In this document: piece after piece, positions 56,813 to 64,000 of the stretch | How the letters are laid out: the number at the start of each line of letters is the position of its first letter | How positions within the stretch are numbered: position 1 is the stretch's first letter | Assembly (NCBI GenBank): GCA_016712315.1 | Contig: JADJRG010000013.1 | Coordinates: 2,020,001 to 2,084,000, forward strand | Length of the DNA stretch: 64,000 nucleotides | Origin: Nannocystis sp. | GTDB taxonomy: Bacteria; Myxococcota_A; Polyangia; Nannocystales; Nannocystaceae | Reading direction: 5' to 3' | Program-made: the position numbers and the translations under genes | The notes under the pieces: generated by a model | What the model was told of the DNA's origin: nothing | Database searches by the model: none | Seen by the model: only the letters and a program-made list of their open reading frames with translations

Positions 56813-57598
56813 TCAGCCGCGGAAGGTGTCCTTGGCGGCGCGACGGGCGGCGAATTCTTCGAGGGAGGCGGCCCTCACGAAGGGGTTGAGCGCGCGCTCG
56901 CGGGCGACGGTGGTCGGAGTGGTGATCGCCGGGAGCTCGGCGGCGGCCCTGGTGATCTCCAAAGAATTGTCGGGCTCGATGACGGCGGCGAAGCGCAGGT
57001 TGCCGGCGGTGTACTCGTGGCCGAACCAGAGGCGCGTGGCGGGGGCGAGCGCGGCGAGGGCGCGCAGGCTGCTGTACATCTGCGCGGGGGTGCCCTCGAA
57101 GAGGCGGCCGCAGCCGGCCGCAAAGAGGGTGTCGCCGGTAAAGACGTCGCCGCCGTCAGGGCCGGGGATCATCCAGGCGATCGCGCCGTCGGTGTGGCCG
57201 GGGATCCACATCGCCCACAGCTCGACGCCGGCGAGCTCGACGCCGCGGCCGTCCTGCGACGCGCCCTTGGTGGGCGTGAAGGCGCCGAGCGGGGCGGCGA
57301 TGGGGCGGGTGAGGCAGGGGATCCGGCCGCTGTCATGGGCGTGCGCGGCGACCCAGAGCTGGGGATCGTCGCTGGCGGCGACGAGGCCGGCGATGCCGCC
57401 GACGTGATCATGGTGGTGATGCGTCGCGATGATCCCGCGCAGGCGGAGGCGGCGCTGGGCGAGGATCGCGAGCACGGGGGCCGCTTCCGAGGGATCGACG
57501 ACCCAGGCGTCGCCCGAGGTGTGCTCGATCAGGTAGGCGTAGTTGTCCTGGAGGCAGGGTACGGGGGTGATCGTGAGGGGCGAATTGGAGGGCTGCAC
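56813..57598 (-). CDS. gloB: hydroxyacylglutathione hydrolase-type metallo-beta-lactamase (glyoxalase II)
   Basis: The 261-residue protein has the glyoxalase II pattern: PVPCLQDNYAYLIEH at the start, ATHHHHDHVGG (binuclear metal site), IPGHTDGAIAWMI, FTGDTLFAAGCGRLFEGT (bridging Asp and the GCGRxFEG signature) and FGHEYTAGNLRFA (His and substrate-binding Tyr-Thr). It hydrolyses S-lactoylglutathione or a similar thioester. The C-terminal helical part (RERALNPFVRA) is retained. It is convergent with the ABC transporter gene (31 bp apart). GTG 57598 is the start. Confidence 0.9.
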   Translation of the reverse strand: MQPSNSPLTITPVPCLQDNYAYLIEHTSGDAWVVDPSEAAPVLAILAQRRLRLRGIIATHHHHDHVGGIAGLVAASDDPQLWVAAHAHDSGRIPCLTRPIAAPLGAFTPTKGASQDGRGVELAGVELWAMWIPGHTDGAIAWMIPGPDGGDVFTGDTLFAAGCGRLFEGTPAQMYSSLRALAALAPATRLWFGHEYTAGNLRFAAVIEPDNSLEITRAAAELPAITTPTTVARERALNPFVRAASLEEFAARRAAKDTFRG

Positions 57599-57646
57599 CA
57601 GGCGTGAACTTACAGGGCCGCCCTAGAAAAAATAAGGGCAAGACGC

Positions 57647-58246
57647 TCAGAGGCTGAGGTCGACGTTGAAGACGCCGTAGGCGGAGGTGGCGGTGCCGAC
57701 GACGCGGACCGTCTGGGGCTGGCGGCGGATGTCGCCGTCGGGGCCTTCTTCGGTCTTGCCGGTGATCGCGAGATCGAGGGTGACGGCGCCGGTGAGATCC
57801 CCGCTCATGGTGAAGGACCCGACGAGAGTGCCGCTGAGGTCGGCGTTGGGCAGGCCCTGCATGCTCAAATCAAGGTCGGCTGGGCCGCCGTTGTAGGTGA
57901 TCGCGAGCTCCTCGACGGCGCCGTCGATGTAGTTGTCCTGGACGGTGAGCTTGAGGCGCATCCCCTTGTTGTTGGAGGCGCCGGCGTCGACCTGGCCGCC
58001 GATGATCATGAGACCGCCGAGCTCGCCCGGCTCCGATTGCTCGGGGATGTTGGCGTTGCTCGCGGCGTTGAAGCCGTCGAAGCCGAGCTTGATCGCGCGG
58101 TCGATGGCGCGGTTGAAGCCGAGGTAGGCGAGGCGGGCGCTCTCTTCGTTGTCGACCTCGCCGCCGCCGCCCGCGCACGCGGCGAGGCAGAGCGCTGCGG
58201 GGAGGATCGTGAGGAGGAGACGACGGGTGACGGTGCGGCGTGCCAT
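57647..58246 (-). CDS. lipoprotein of unknown function
   Basis: The 199-residue protein has a clear lipoprotein signal (LLLTILPAALCLAAC). It continues as a helical segment (ARLAYLGFNRAIDRAIKLGF) and a beta-rich domain (GLMIIGGQVDAGAS, GMRLKLTVQDNYI, LAITYNGGPADLDLS, TLVGSFTMSGDLTGAVTLD). The beta part looks like a barrel or sandwich of repeated strands. No family is recognised. ATG 58246 is chosen because upstream in-frame codons encode no signal sequence. It lies between the glyoxalase II and M28 genes on the same strand. Confidence 0.7.
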   Translation of the reverse strand: MARRTVTRRLLLTILPAALCLAACAGGGGEVDNEESARLAYLGFNRAIDRAIKLGFDGFNAASNANIPEQSEPGELGGLMIIGGQVDAGASNNKGMRLKLTVQDNYIDGAVEELAITYNGGPADLDLSMQGLPNADLSGTLVGSFTMSGDLTGAVTLDLAITGKTEEGPDGDIRRQPQTVRVVGTATSAYGVFNVDLSL

Positions 58247-58347
58247 CGGGCGAGTGTAGCGCTGGACGGCTGTGGGCCCGGCTGCGGCGCTCGTGCGATG
58301 ACGCGCCGCACCGGAGGGAATTTCTTCATGGGGTGGTTTGGAATTTT

Positions 58348-60642
58348 CTAGGGAGGGGTGACGGCGCGGTAGACGATCGTTTGGTCGCCCCACTGGTAGG
58401 GGACGACGGTGAGGGGGCGGGTGACGGCGAGCTGATCGGCCGCGGCAGGTCGGCCAGGGGCTGCGTCGACGAGCACCCAGGGGGCAGATCCGCTCATGGT
58501 GGCGGTGAGGGCGATGCCCGCGGCAGGAGGGCCGAAGATGGTGACGACGCGGCTCTCACCGGGGCCGCGGCGGAGCTGGCTGGGACTCAGGGGGAAATCT
58601 TCAAGCGTGAGGGCGGTGACCTCGGGCGGGAGCACGAGGTGCGCGAGCAGGGCGCCGGGCCGGGGAAGATAGGTGGCGGTGAGGGTGCGGCCGCCGGGGC
58701 GCTGTTGGACGTGATCGACGCGGAGGGTCGGGTGTGGCTGGTGCGTGTCGGCCGCTCCTTGTGTCGGAGATACGACGATCGCGGGGGCCTGGCGGCGCGT
58801 CCAGGGCAGCTCGGGGGCGGCGCCCCACGGGTGGGCGCGGAGCGGCTCGGGGACGCCAGCGGGGGCGTCGAGGAGGAGGTGGGTCGTACCGGCGTCGAGA
58901 TCGGTGACCTGTAAAAAATTGGCCTTGGCCGGGTGATCGACGGTGTGGGTCGGGGCGGTGAGGGCGGCGGCGCCGCTGAGCACGAGGAGGGCGAGGAGGG
59001 CGCCGTAGAGGCCGCGGGCGCGCGGCAGCTCGGCGAGGGCGGGGGAGAGGGGGAGCAAGAGGAAGGCGACGAGGCCGCCGATCAGCGGGCCGCTGACGCC
59101 GAGGGCCTCGTTGAAGGCGGCGAGCAGGGGGACCCACAGAAAAAATGCGAAGCAGGCGGCGGCGGTGAGGGCGAGCGGGCGGTGGCGCGTCGGCAAAAAT
59201 AAGAGGAGCAGGGCGGCGAGCAGGAGTGGGGGGAGCCAAGGGGCGCTGGCCGCGGGCGCGGCGAGGGCGAGGGCGAGGGTGAGCAGGCCCCACAAGGTCC
59301 AGGCGCCGATCGCTTGGGCGGGGGCGCCGACGCGGCGAGCGAGGGGGCAGAGGAGGAGGAGGGCGCACAGCGACGCGCCCAGAGCGAGGGTGAGGGCGGC
59401 GGCGAGGGAGGCGTTGGGAGACGGATCGGCGGCGCCGCGGAGGGCGTTGAGGGCGCGCTCCGCGGCGACGCCGCCGAGGACCCCCGCGAGGAGGACGAGC
59501 AGGTTAGTCAATAGTGATGAAAGACATGTTTTGAGAGACATGTCGCTCAGGGAAGACGCGCGGCGGGCGGCGAAGAGGAGCGCGAGGAGGGCTGCCGCGG
59601 CGAGCAGCGGGCTGAGCGGGGCGGGCCAGCGGAGGAGGAGGCGGCCGCCGAGGTCGGTGTAGGCGGCGTCGCCCGCGGGCGCGAGGGAGGAGTCGGCGGC
59701 GAGCAGGGCGCGGGCGGCCCCGAGCAGGGCGTCGCCTTGTTGTTGCACGCTGCGGAGGTCGAGGTGGGCGAGGTCGTCGCGCGGGGTGTGATAGCGGGCG
59801 ACGCCGCCGATGAAGCCGAAGTTGAGGCCAGGGACGCCTTCGCCCAAGAAGACGGAGAGGTCGGTGTCGTTGGGCATTCTTCGGTAGATCTCGACGGCGA
59901 GGGAGGTGGCGCTGGGGCGCGGCGCTCCGGCGGCGAAGGCGGCGATCAAGGGGGCGGCGCCGCGGCTGCTCTCGAACATGCGCGAGACGCCGGTGGTGCC
60001 GCGGGCCTCGACGTTGAGCACGACGCCGAGCTCGTCCTTGGTGAGGGGCCGCTCGCCGCCCTCTAAAAAGAGCGCGCGGGCGCCGAGCAGGGCGAGCTCT
60101 TCGCCGTCGGTGAAGATCGCCAGCAAGGGGCGGGCGTGGGGGGCCTGGGGCGCTAAGATCCGCAGAATTTCGAGGAGGAGGGCGACGCCGTGGCCGTCGT
60201 CGGCGGCGCCGGGGCCGGCTCCTACAGAGTCGTAGTGGGCGAGCAGGGCGACGGCGGGGCGCTGTGCTCCTCGATCCGAGGCGCCTTCGATCCGGACGAT
60301 GAGGTTCTCGACCCAGGCGCAGCTGCCCTGCTCGGCGCAGATGAAGGCGCGTTGGCGCGTGGGTTCGAGGCCGAGGGCGCGGAGCTGGGCGATGAGGCGC
60401 TCGCGTACACGATCGTTGGCGGGGCTGCCGACAGGGTGCGGGGGGCTCTCGGGTCCGAGCAGATCGATGAGGCGATCGCGGACGCGCTCGGCGGAGAGCT
60501 GGGAGGGCGGGGCGTCGGCGGGGCGGGGCGGCGGCGGTTGGGCGGCGAGCAGGCCGAGCAGGCCCGTGATCAGCGGCGCGAGCAGCATCGTGATGATCGT
60601 GCGCGATGACGGTGCGAGCGGGCTGGGCATGGTCGTGCGCAT
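58348..60642 (-). CDS. M28 family metallopeptidase with a multi-span membrane domain
   Basis: The 764-residue protein has an N-terminal membrane helix and an M28 catalytic domain (about 50-310). Zinc ligands and catalytic residues lie in LLAHYDSVGAGPGAADDGHG, FTDGEELALLGARAL (Glu), VEARGTTG and YHTPRDD (last His). About eight hydrophobic spans follow (such as LSPLLAAAALLALLFAA and LNALRGAADPSPNASLAAAL). The C-terminal beta domain of about 180 residues is soluble. This is the layout of Fxna-type ER peptidases and bacterial membrane M28 proteins, with the active site outside the cytoplasm. Only ATG 60642 gives the signal helix. Confidence 0.85.
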   Translation of the reverse strand: MRTTMPSPLAPSSRTIITMLLAPLITGLLGLLAAQPPPPRPADAPPSQLSAERVRDRLIDLLGPESPPHPVGSPANDRVRERLIAQLRALGLEPTRQRAFICAEQGSCAWVENLIVRIEGASDRGAQRPAVALLAHYDSVGAGPGAADDGHGVALLLEILRILAPQAPHARPLLAIFTDGEELALLGARALFLEGGERPLTKDELGVVLNVEARGTTGVSRMFESSRGAAPLIAAFAAGAPRPSATSLAVEIYRRMPNDTDLSVFLGEGVPGLNFGFIGGVARYHTPRDDLAHLDLRSVQQQGDALLGAARALLAADSSLAPAGDAAYTDLGGRLLLRWPAPLSPLLAAAALLALLFAARRASSLSDMSLKTCLSSLLTNLLVLLAGVLGGVAAERALNALRGAADPSPNASLAAALTLALGASLCALLLLCPLARRVGAPAQAIGAWTLWGLLTLALALAAPAASAPWLPPLLLAALLLLFLPTRHRPLALTAAACFAFFLWVPLLAAFNEALGVSGPLIGGLVAFLLLPLSPALAELPRARGLYGALLALLVLSGAAALTAPTHTVDHPAKANFLQVTDLDAGTTHLLLDAPAGVPEPLRAHPWGAAPELPWTRRQAPAIVVSPTQGAADTHQPHPTLRVDHVQQRPGGRTLTATYLPRPGALLAHLVLPPEVTALTLEDFPLSPSQLRRGPGESRVVTIFGPPAAGIALTATMSGSAPWVLVDAAPGRPAAADQLAVTRPLTVVPYQWGDQTIVYRAVTPP

Positions 60643-60691
60643 GGTATCGCAGGGCCTTCCCTTCGCTCGCGGGATCGCTCACTCTACGGCC

Positions 60692-61594
60692 GTGCCAGCA
60701 GCACCCTCGACCCCGAGCCGCGGCCAGGCGTGGACCGTCGGCGAGCTCCTCGCGTGGACGACAGAGCGGTTTTTAAAGGCGGGGATCGAGGAGGCGAGGG
60801 TGGACGCGCAGCACCTGCTCGCGCACGCGCTCGGGTGTACACGCATGGAGCTGTACCTGCGGCACGACGCGCTGATCGGGGAGGCGGAGCGGGCGCCGCT
60901 GCGAGAGCTGGTGCGGCGCCGACTGAGCCGCGAGCCGGTGGCGTACATCGTGGGTCGACGGGGGTTTCACGCGCTGGACTTGGAGCTGGCGGTGGACGGG
61001 CGGGTGCTGGTGCCGCGGCCCGAGACGGAGCACCTGGTGGATTGGGCGATCGAGCTGCTGCCGAGCCCGGGCGACGGGCTGACGGTGGTGGACGTGGGCA
61101 CGGGCTCGGGGGCGATCGCGCTGGCGATCGCGAGGGCGCGGCCGGCGGCGCGGGTGATCGCGGTGGACCGGTCGGAGGACGCGTTGGCGGTGGCGCTGGC
61201 GAACGCGGAGCGCTTGGGGGCGGCGATCGAGTGTGTGCGCTCCGACTTACTCGCAGGGCTGACGCCGCCTGCCGGTGGTTTTGACGCGGTGCTCGCGAAC
61301 TTGCCCTACATCCCGACGCAGGAGCTGGCAGGGCTGGATCCGGAGGTTCGCGACTTCGAGCCGCACGCGGCGCTCGACGGCGGCGCGGACGGCCTGCGGT
61401 TGATCGTGCGCCTGATCGACGCCTGCGCGGCGCCTGGGGTTCTGCGCGGCTCCGGGCGGCTCTTTTTGGAGGTCGGGGCCGGGCAGGCGCCCGCGGTGCT
61501 GGCGGCGCTGGCGGGCCGCGGCTACCGCGAGTGCGCGGTACGCCGCGACTACGCGCAGATCGAGCGGGTGGTGGCGGGGCTCAGCCCGGGGTGA
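60692..61594 (+). CDS. prmC: peptide chain release factor N5-glutamine methyltransferase
   Basis: The 300-residue protein matches PrmC. The N-terminal helical domain includes VGELLAWTTERFLKAGIEE and ARVDAQHLLAHALGCTRMEL. The link PVAYIVGRRGFHALDLEL follows, then RVLVPRPETEHLVDWAI and the SAM-binding VDVGTGSGAIALAIA. The substrate motif reads ANLPYIP, where most PrmC have NPPY. It ends with EVRDFEPHAALDGGADGL. It methylates the GGQ Gln of release factors RF1 and RF2. Its 3' end overlaps the convergent lipoprotein gene by 14 bp. GTG 60692 is the start. Confidence 0.9.
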   Translation: MPAAPSTPSRGQAWTVGELLAWTTERFLKAGIEEARVDAQHLLAHALGCTRMELYLRHDALIGEAERAPLRELVRRRLSREPVAYIVGRRGFHALDLELAVDGRVLVPRPETEHLVDWAIELLPSPGDGLTVVDVGTGSGAIALAIARARPAARVIAVDRSEDALAVALANAERLGAAIECVRSDLLAGLTPPAGGFDAVLANLPYIPTQELAGLDPEVRDFEPHAALDGGADGLRLIVRLIDACAAPGVLRGSGRLFLEVGAGQAPAVLAALAGRGYRECAVRRDYAQIERVVAGLSPG

Positions 61595-63737
61595 TCGAGC
61601 AGTAGCCGCCGATGCAGGTCAGACCCTCGCCCTCGCAGCAGGCGGCGTCGACCTCGCAGGCGTCGCCGAGGTGCGAGCAGCCCATCGGCTCGCCGCACTC
61701 GAGCTGGCCGTCGTTGTTGTTGTCGTAGCAGAAGCCGTCGCAGCACTCAAAGCCGCCCTTGCAGCCCTCTCCGACCTCTTTGCAGGGGGAGAGCGCCCAC
61801 TCGCCGCGCATGTTGGAGTTGTTGAGCTCCTGTCCCGGGAGCCAGAAGGGCGGGTGCGAGGGATCGACGCCGTCGGGGGCGTTGGGGTCGATGGCGGCGA
61901 CCCAGAGCTGCTTGCGGCGGCTGTTGGGGTTGGTGTCGGTGAGGGTGTTGCCGTACTTGCGCTCGGAGCCGACGATCAGCCAAAAGTAGCCGCCGACGGC
62001 GACAGGGAGGAAGGTGGGCTCGTAGGTGGTCTGGTCCTGGCCGATCTCGATGATCCCCTTGCCGTTGGCGTTGTCGAGGCGGACCTGGGCGGAGCCGTCG
62101 GTCTTGGTCATCCAGACCTCCGCGACGGCGGCGCGGGTGCGGGCCTGGTTGCCGCGGTAGTAGGAGATCCACTTGTTGTCGGGGCTGAAGGTCGGGTAGG
62201 TGACCGTGGGCAGGCCGCCCGCGGAGTCGACGATCTTCTTGGTCTCGCTGAAGCTGGGGTTGTCGAGGTCGACCTTGGTGATCCAGAGGCTCGAGGCGGT
62301 GAAGTCGAGCCAGTTGCCGTTGAGGCGCTGGCCGAAGGCGATCTGGCCGTCACCCGACCAGGCGGGGTGGACGAAGTAGGCGCCCGGGGCGCTGAGCTGG
62401 GCGAGCACGGCGTTGCTGTTGAAGGCGGTGAGCTTGAGCGGGCCGGCGCCGTCCGACTGACCCCAGAGGGTGTGCGAGCCGTTGGGCGAGATGGCCTGAA
62501 AGCCAGATGCGGTGGCGGAGTAGTGGAGGATGTCGCCGGTGGCCGAGTTGATGGTGGTCCAGGGGCTCCAGCCGCCTTGCGCGGCGGCGGCGATCCGCGA
62601 GCCGTCGCGCGAGACGCTGTGGCAGGCGAGGCACTGGGTGTTGCCGTCCTTCTTGATGAAATTCTCGGGGTTGCTGGCGCCGACGGGCAGGCGGACGATG
62701 TTGCCGTTGTTGACCTCCCAATAATAAACAGTGCCGGCGAGGTCGGCGGGGGCGATCGTCCAGGTCTGGGTCTTGGCGAGGTAGGCCTTGTTGCCGTCGT
62801 AGCGCTGGATGTCGAACTTCACATCGCCGTCGGTGGAGGCGGTGAGCTTCAGCCAGACGTCATTCGGGAGCAGCGGGAAGTCGTAGCGCGAGGGCGGCGG
62901 CACGGCCTTCCAACCCTCGAACTCAAAGGTCTCGGCGACGACGTGCACATAATAGAGATCGTTGGCGCCGCCGCCGTTCCACTGGATCCGCGGGCCGACG
63001 AGGCCGCGGGGGAAGACGGTCTTGTCGTAGGGATAGAGGAGTGTCATCGCGGGGTCAGGCTCGAAGGCGCCGTCGAAGGCGTCCTTGATCCCGGGGTCGA
63101 CGCCGGGGTCGTCGGTGAAGTAGAGCTTGACGGTCGCGTTGGTCGAGGCGCTGAGGCCCTGCGAGTCGAAGGTGACGAGGCCGACGCCGCCGAGCAGGCC
63201 GGTGGCCGTGAACTCGCCGCTCCCGCCGCCGATGGTGGCGAGGTCGGGGCGGTCGTACTTCCACGAGCCAGTGACCGGGACCTCGACGCCCTTGTCGGTG
63301 ATGCCGATGGCGGTGAACTGGAGCGCCGGCGGGATCACGCCGTCCTTGACGATGACGATCGGGTCCAGGGGGTCGATCTTGACGTCGATGACGACGCCGT
63401 CGCCGCCGTCGGTGGTGGTGTTGCCGGTGGTCGCGTCCGTGTCGGTGGCGGCGGTAGTATCCGTGGTGGAGCCGATCGTCTCGCTCTCGCCGACGCTGTC
63501 GGTGCCGCCGCCCTTGGTGGTGTCGGTGTCGACGGTGGGATCGGCGGTGGTGTCGGTCCCCTCGCTGGTGGCCGAGGCAGAGGTGCTGCCGAGCGTGGAG
63601 GTCGGGCTGGTGTCGCTGCTGGCGCCGTCATCGCCTGAGCAGCCGACCGCGAGCAGGAGGGCGAGGGGGGCGATGAGCCCGCTGCGACGCACGTACGAGC
63701 GGAGCTGTGTCTGTTGAGCGGTTTGAGTGTGACGCAT
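61581..63737 (-). CDS. large secreted lipoprotein with a TolB-like propeller and Cys-rich tail
   Basis: The 718-residue protein has a lipoprotein signal (LIAPLALLLAVGC) and a long Ser/Thr/Asp linker. An Ig-like domain comes next (about 120-215: VIDVKIDPLDPIVIVKDG, VTGSWKYDRPDLATIGG). A haem motif, CLACHSVSRDG, leads into propeller-like repeats (SPNGSHTLWGQSDGAG; HPAWSGDGQIAFGQRL; YPTFSPDNKWISYYRG) as in TolB. The tail has a dozen Cys (CKEVGEGCKGGFECCDGFCY). It is probably an extracellular binding protein with one covalent haem. ATG 63737 is chosen, since it places basic residues before the signal. Confidence 0.8.
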   Translation of the reverse strand: MRHTQTAQQTQLRSYVRRSGLIAPLALLLAVGCSGDDGASSDTSPTSTLGSTSASATSEGTDTTADPTVDTDTTKGGGTDSVGESETIGSTTDTTAATDTDATTGNTTTDGGDGVVIDVKIDPLDPIVIVKDGVIPPALQFTAIGITDKGVEVPVTGSWKYDRPDLATIGGGSGEFTATGLLGGVGLVTFDSQGLSASTNATVKLYFTDDPGVDPGIKDAFDGAFEPDPAMTLLYPYDKTVFPRGLVGPRIQWNGGGANDLYYVHVVAETFEFEGWKAVPPPSRYDFPLLPNDVWLKLTASTDGDVKFDIQRYDGNKAYLAKTQTWTIAPADLAGTVYYWEVNNGNIVRLPVGASNPENFIKKDGNTQCLACHSVSRDGSRIAAAAQGGWSPWTTINSATGDILHYSATASGFQAISPNGSHTLWGQSDGAGPLKLTAFNSNAVLAQLSAPGAYFVHPAWSGDGQIAFGQRLNGNWLDFTASSLWITKVDLDNPSFSETKKIVDSAGGLPTVTYPTFSPDNKWISYYRGNQARTRAAVAEVWMTKTDGSAQVRLDNANGKGIIEIGQDQTTYEPTFLPVAVGGYFWLIVGSERKYGNTLTDTNPNSRRKQLWVAAIDPNAPDGVDPSHPPFWLPGQELNNSNMRGEWALSPCKEVGEGCKGGFECCDGFCYDNNNDGQLECGEPMGCSHLGDACEVDAACCEGEGLTCIGGYCSITPG

Positions 63738-63854
63738 TTTTATCGAGAACCTCCGGGCGCGCACCTCGGCGCCTCCCCACGTGAGCAGACTTCCTACGCC
63801 AACGTTGTATCAGAGCGATGAGGCGCTGAGGAGCCGCGCAGGTGCCTGCGAGCG

Positions 63855-63938
63855 CGCGGCGCGGATCTGACAGTGAGCGGGCGCGGCGCGGATCTGACAG
63901 TGAGCGGGCGCCGCGCGGATCTGACAGTGAGCGGGCGG
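63855..63938 (+). repeat. three 27-bp tandem repeats in the intergenic gap
   Basis: The core GGATCTGACAGTGAGCGGGC recurs with a 27-bp period (cores near 63862, 63889 and 63916). It lies in the 213-bp gap between the start of the large lipoprotein gene and the end of panC. Otherwise the gap shows nothing. The repeats may bind a regulator, or be a simple expansion. Confidence 0.8.
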
Positions 63939-63950
63939 GTCGGCTGGCTG

Positions 63951-64000
63951 TCAGAGCAGGGCGTTGTCGATCAGGCGGACGCCGCCGAAGTAGACGGCGA
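63951..64000 (-). CDS. panC: pantothenate synthetase, C-terminal end only
   Basis: The last 16 codons of a minus-strand gene are visible, reading VYFGGVRLIDNALL before the stop at 63951. The RLIDN motif near the C-terminus is characteristic of PanC, which joins pantoate and beta-alanine using ATP in the pantothenate pathway. The rest lies outside the window, so the call rests on this short signature. Confidence 0.6.
   Translation of the reverse strand, partial: AVYFGGVRLIDNALL

Noticed and set aside
61671..63638. Long plus-strand open frame (655 codons) opposite the large lipoprotein
   Set aside because: Low-complexity Gly/Val/Ala translation with no signal or domain; the minus strand has a signal peptide, haem motif and propeller repeats.

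Overview
The window looks like chromosomal DNA of a high-GC myxobacterium, most likely of the Nannocystis type (Nannocystineae). This rests on very high GC with strong third-position GC, many secreted lipoproteins whose lipobox is followed by Ser/Thr/Asp/Gly-rich linkers, a DUF1552/DUF1592 pair, Ser/Thr kinases with cyclic-nucleotide modules, and a sterol-desaturase-type hydroxylase. No rRNA, tRNA or CRISPR array was seen. All functions are read from motifs by eye; no database search was run.

Layout. 0-11.2 kb is a scarred accessory region: three related IS91-family (HUH) copies, an IS3-family remnant, a conserved non-coding element, and at least eight truncated genes (VOC/glyoxalase-like, membrane protein, LysR regulator, Cys-rich secreted protein, phosphatase-like, a secreted protein, Ser/Thr kinase, a VCBS-type secreted protein). 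Intact genes among them include a coiled-coil protein, a DinB protein, a YdeI/OmdA-like protein, a lipoprotein, a small ferredoxin-fold protein and an acyl carrier protein. 11.9-17.7 kb holds secreted or lipid-anchored proteins: a DUF3494 ice-binding-like lipoprotein, a haem-motif/Ig-like lipoprotein, a trypsin-like protease and a beta-propeller lipoprotein.

17.9-31.0 kb is the highlight: four tightly packed genes on the plus strand (a BRCT/helical-repeat protein, a giant beta-propeller plus ARM/HEAT protein, a winged-helix SWIM zinc-finger protein, and a retron-type reverse transcriptase with NAxxH, YADD and VTG motifs). The ARM + WH-SWIM + RT set matches what I recall of type XIII retrons, a proposed anti-phage class; the BRCT protein looks like an extra partner. 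Three of the four genes carry apparent frameshifts (seven in all, several at CG runs or short homopolymers), while the roughly 25 genes of the following 32 kb read through cleanly. That could mean inactivation, phase variation, or local sequence error.

31.1-64 kb is mostly ordinary chromosome: folB fused to a second domain, a histone-H1-like winged-helix protein, a DUF2157/GDYXXLXY pair, a DMT permease, a degenerate metallophosphatase, a class III cyclase next to a kinase with a cyclic-nucleotide-binding domain, a lipid block (hydrolase, acyltransferase, SDR, sterol desaturase), a TauD/amidotransferase operon, a GH92 glycosidase, a DUF1552/DUF1592 operon ending in a CBM2-like module, an FHA-FHA-ABC transporter, a glyoxalase II, an M28 peptidase, prmC, a large secreted lipoprotein, and the 3' end of panC at the right edge.
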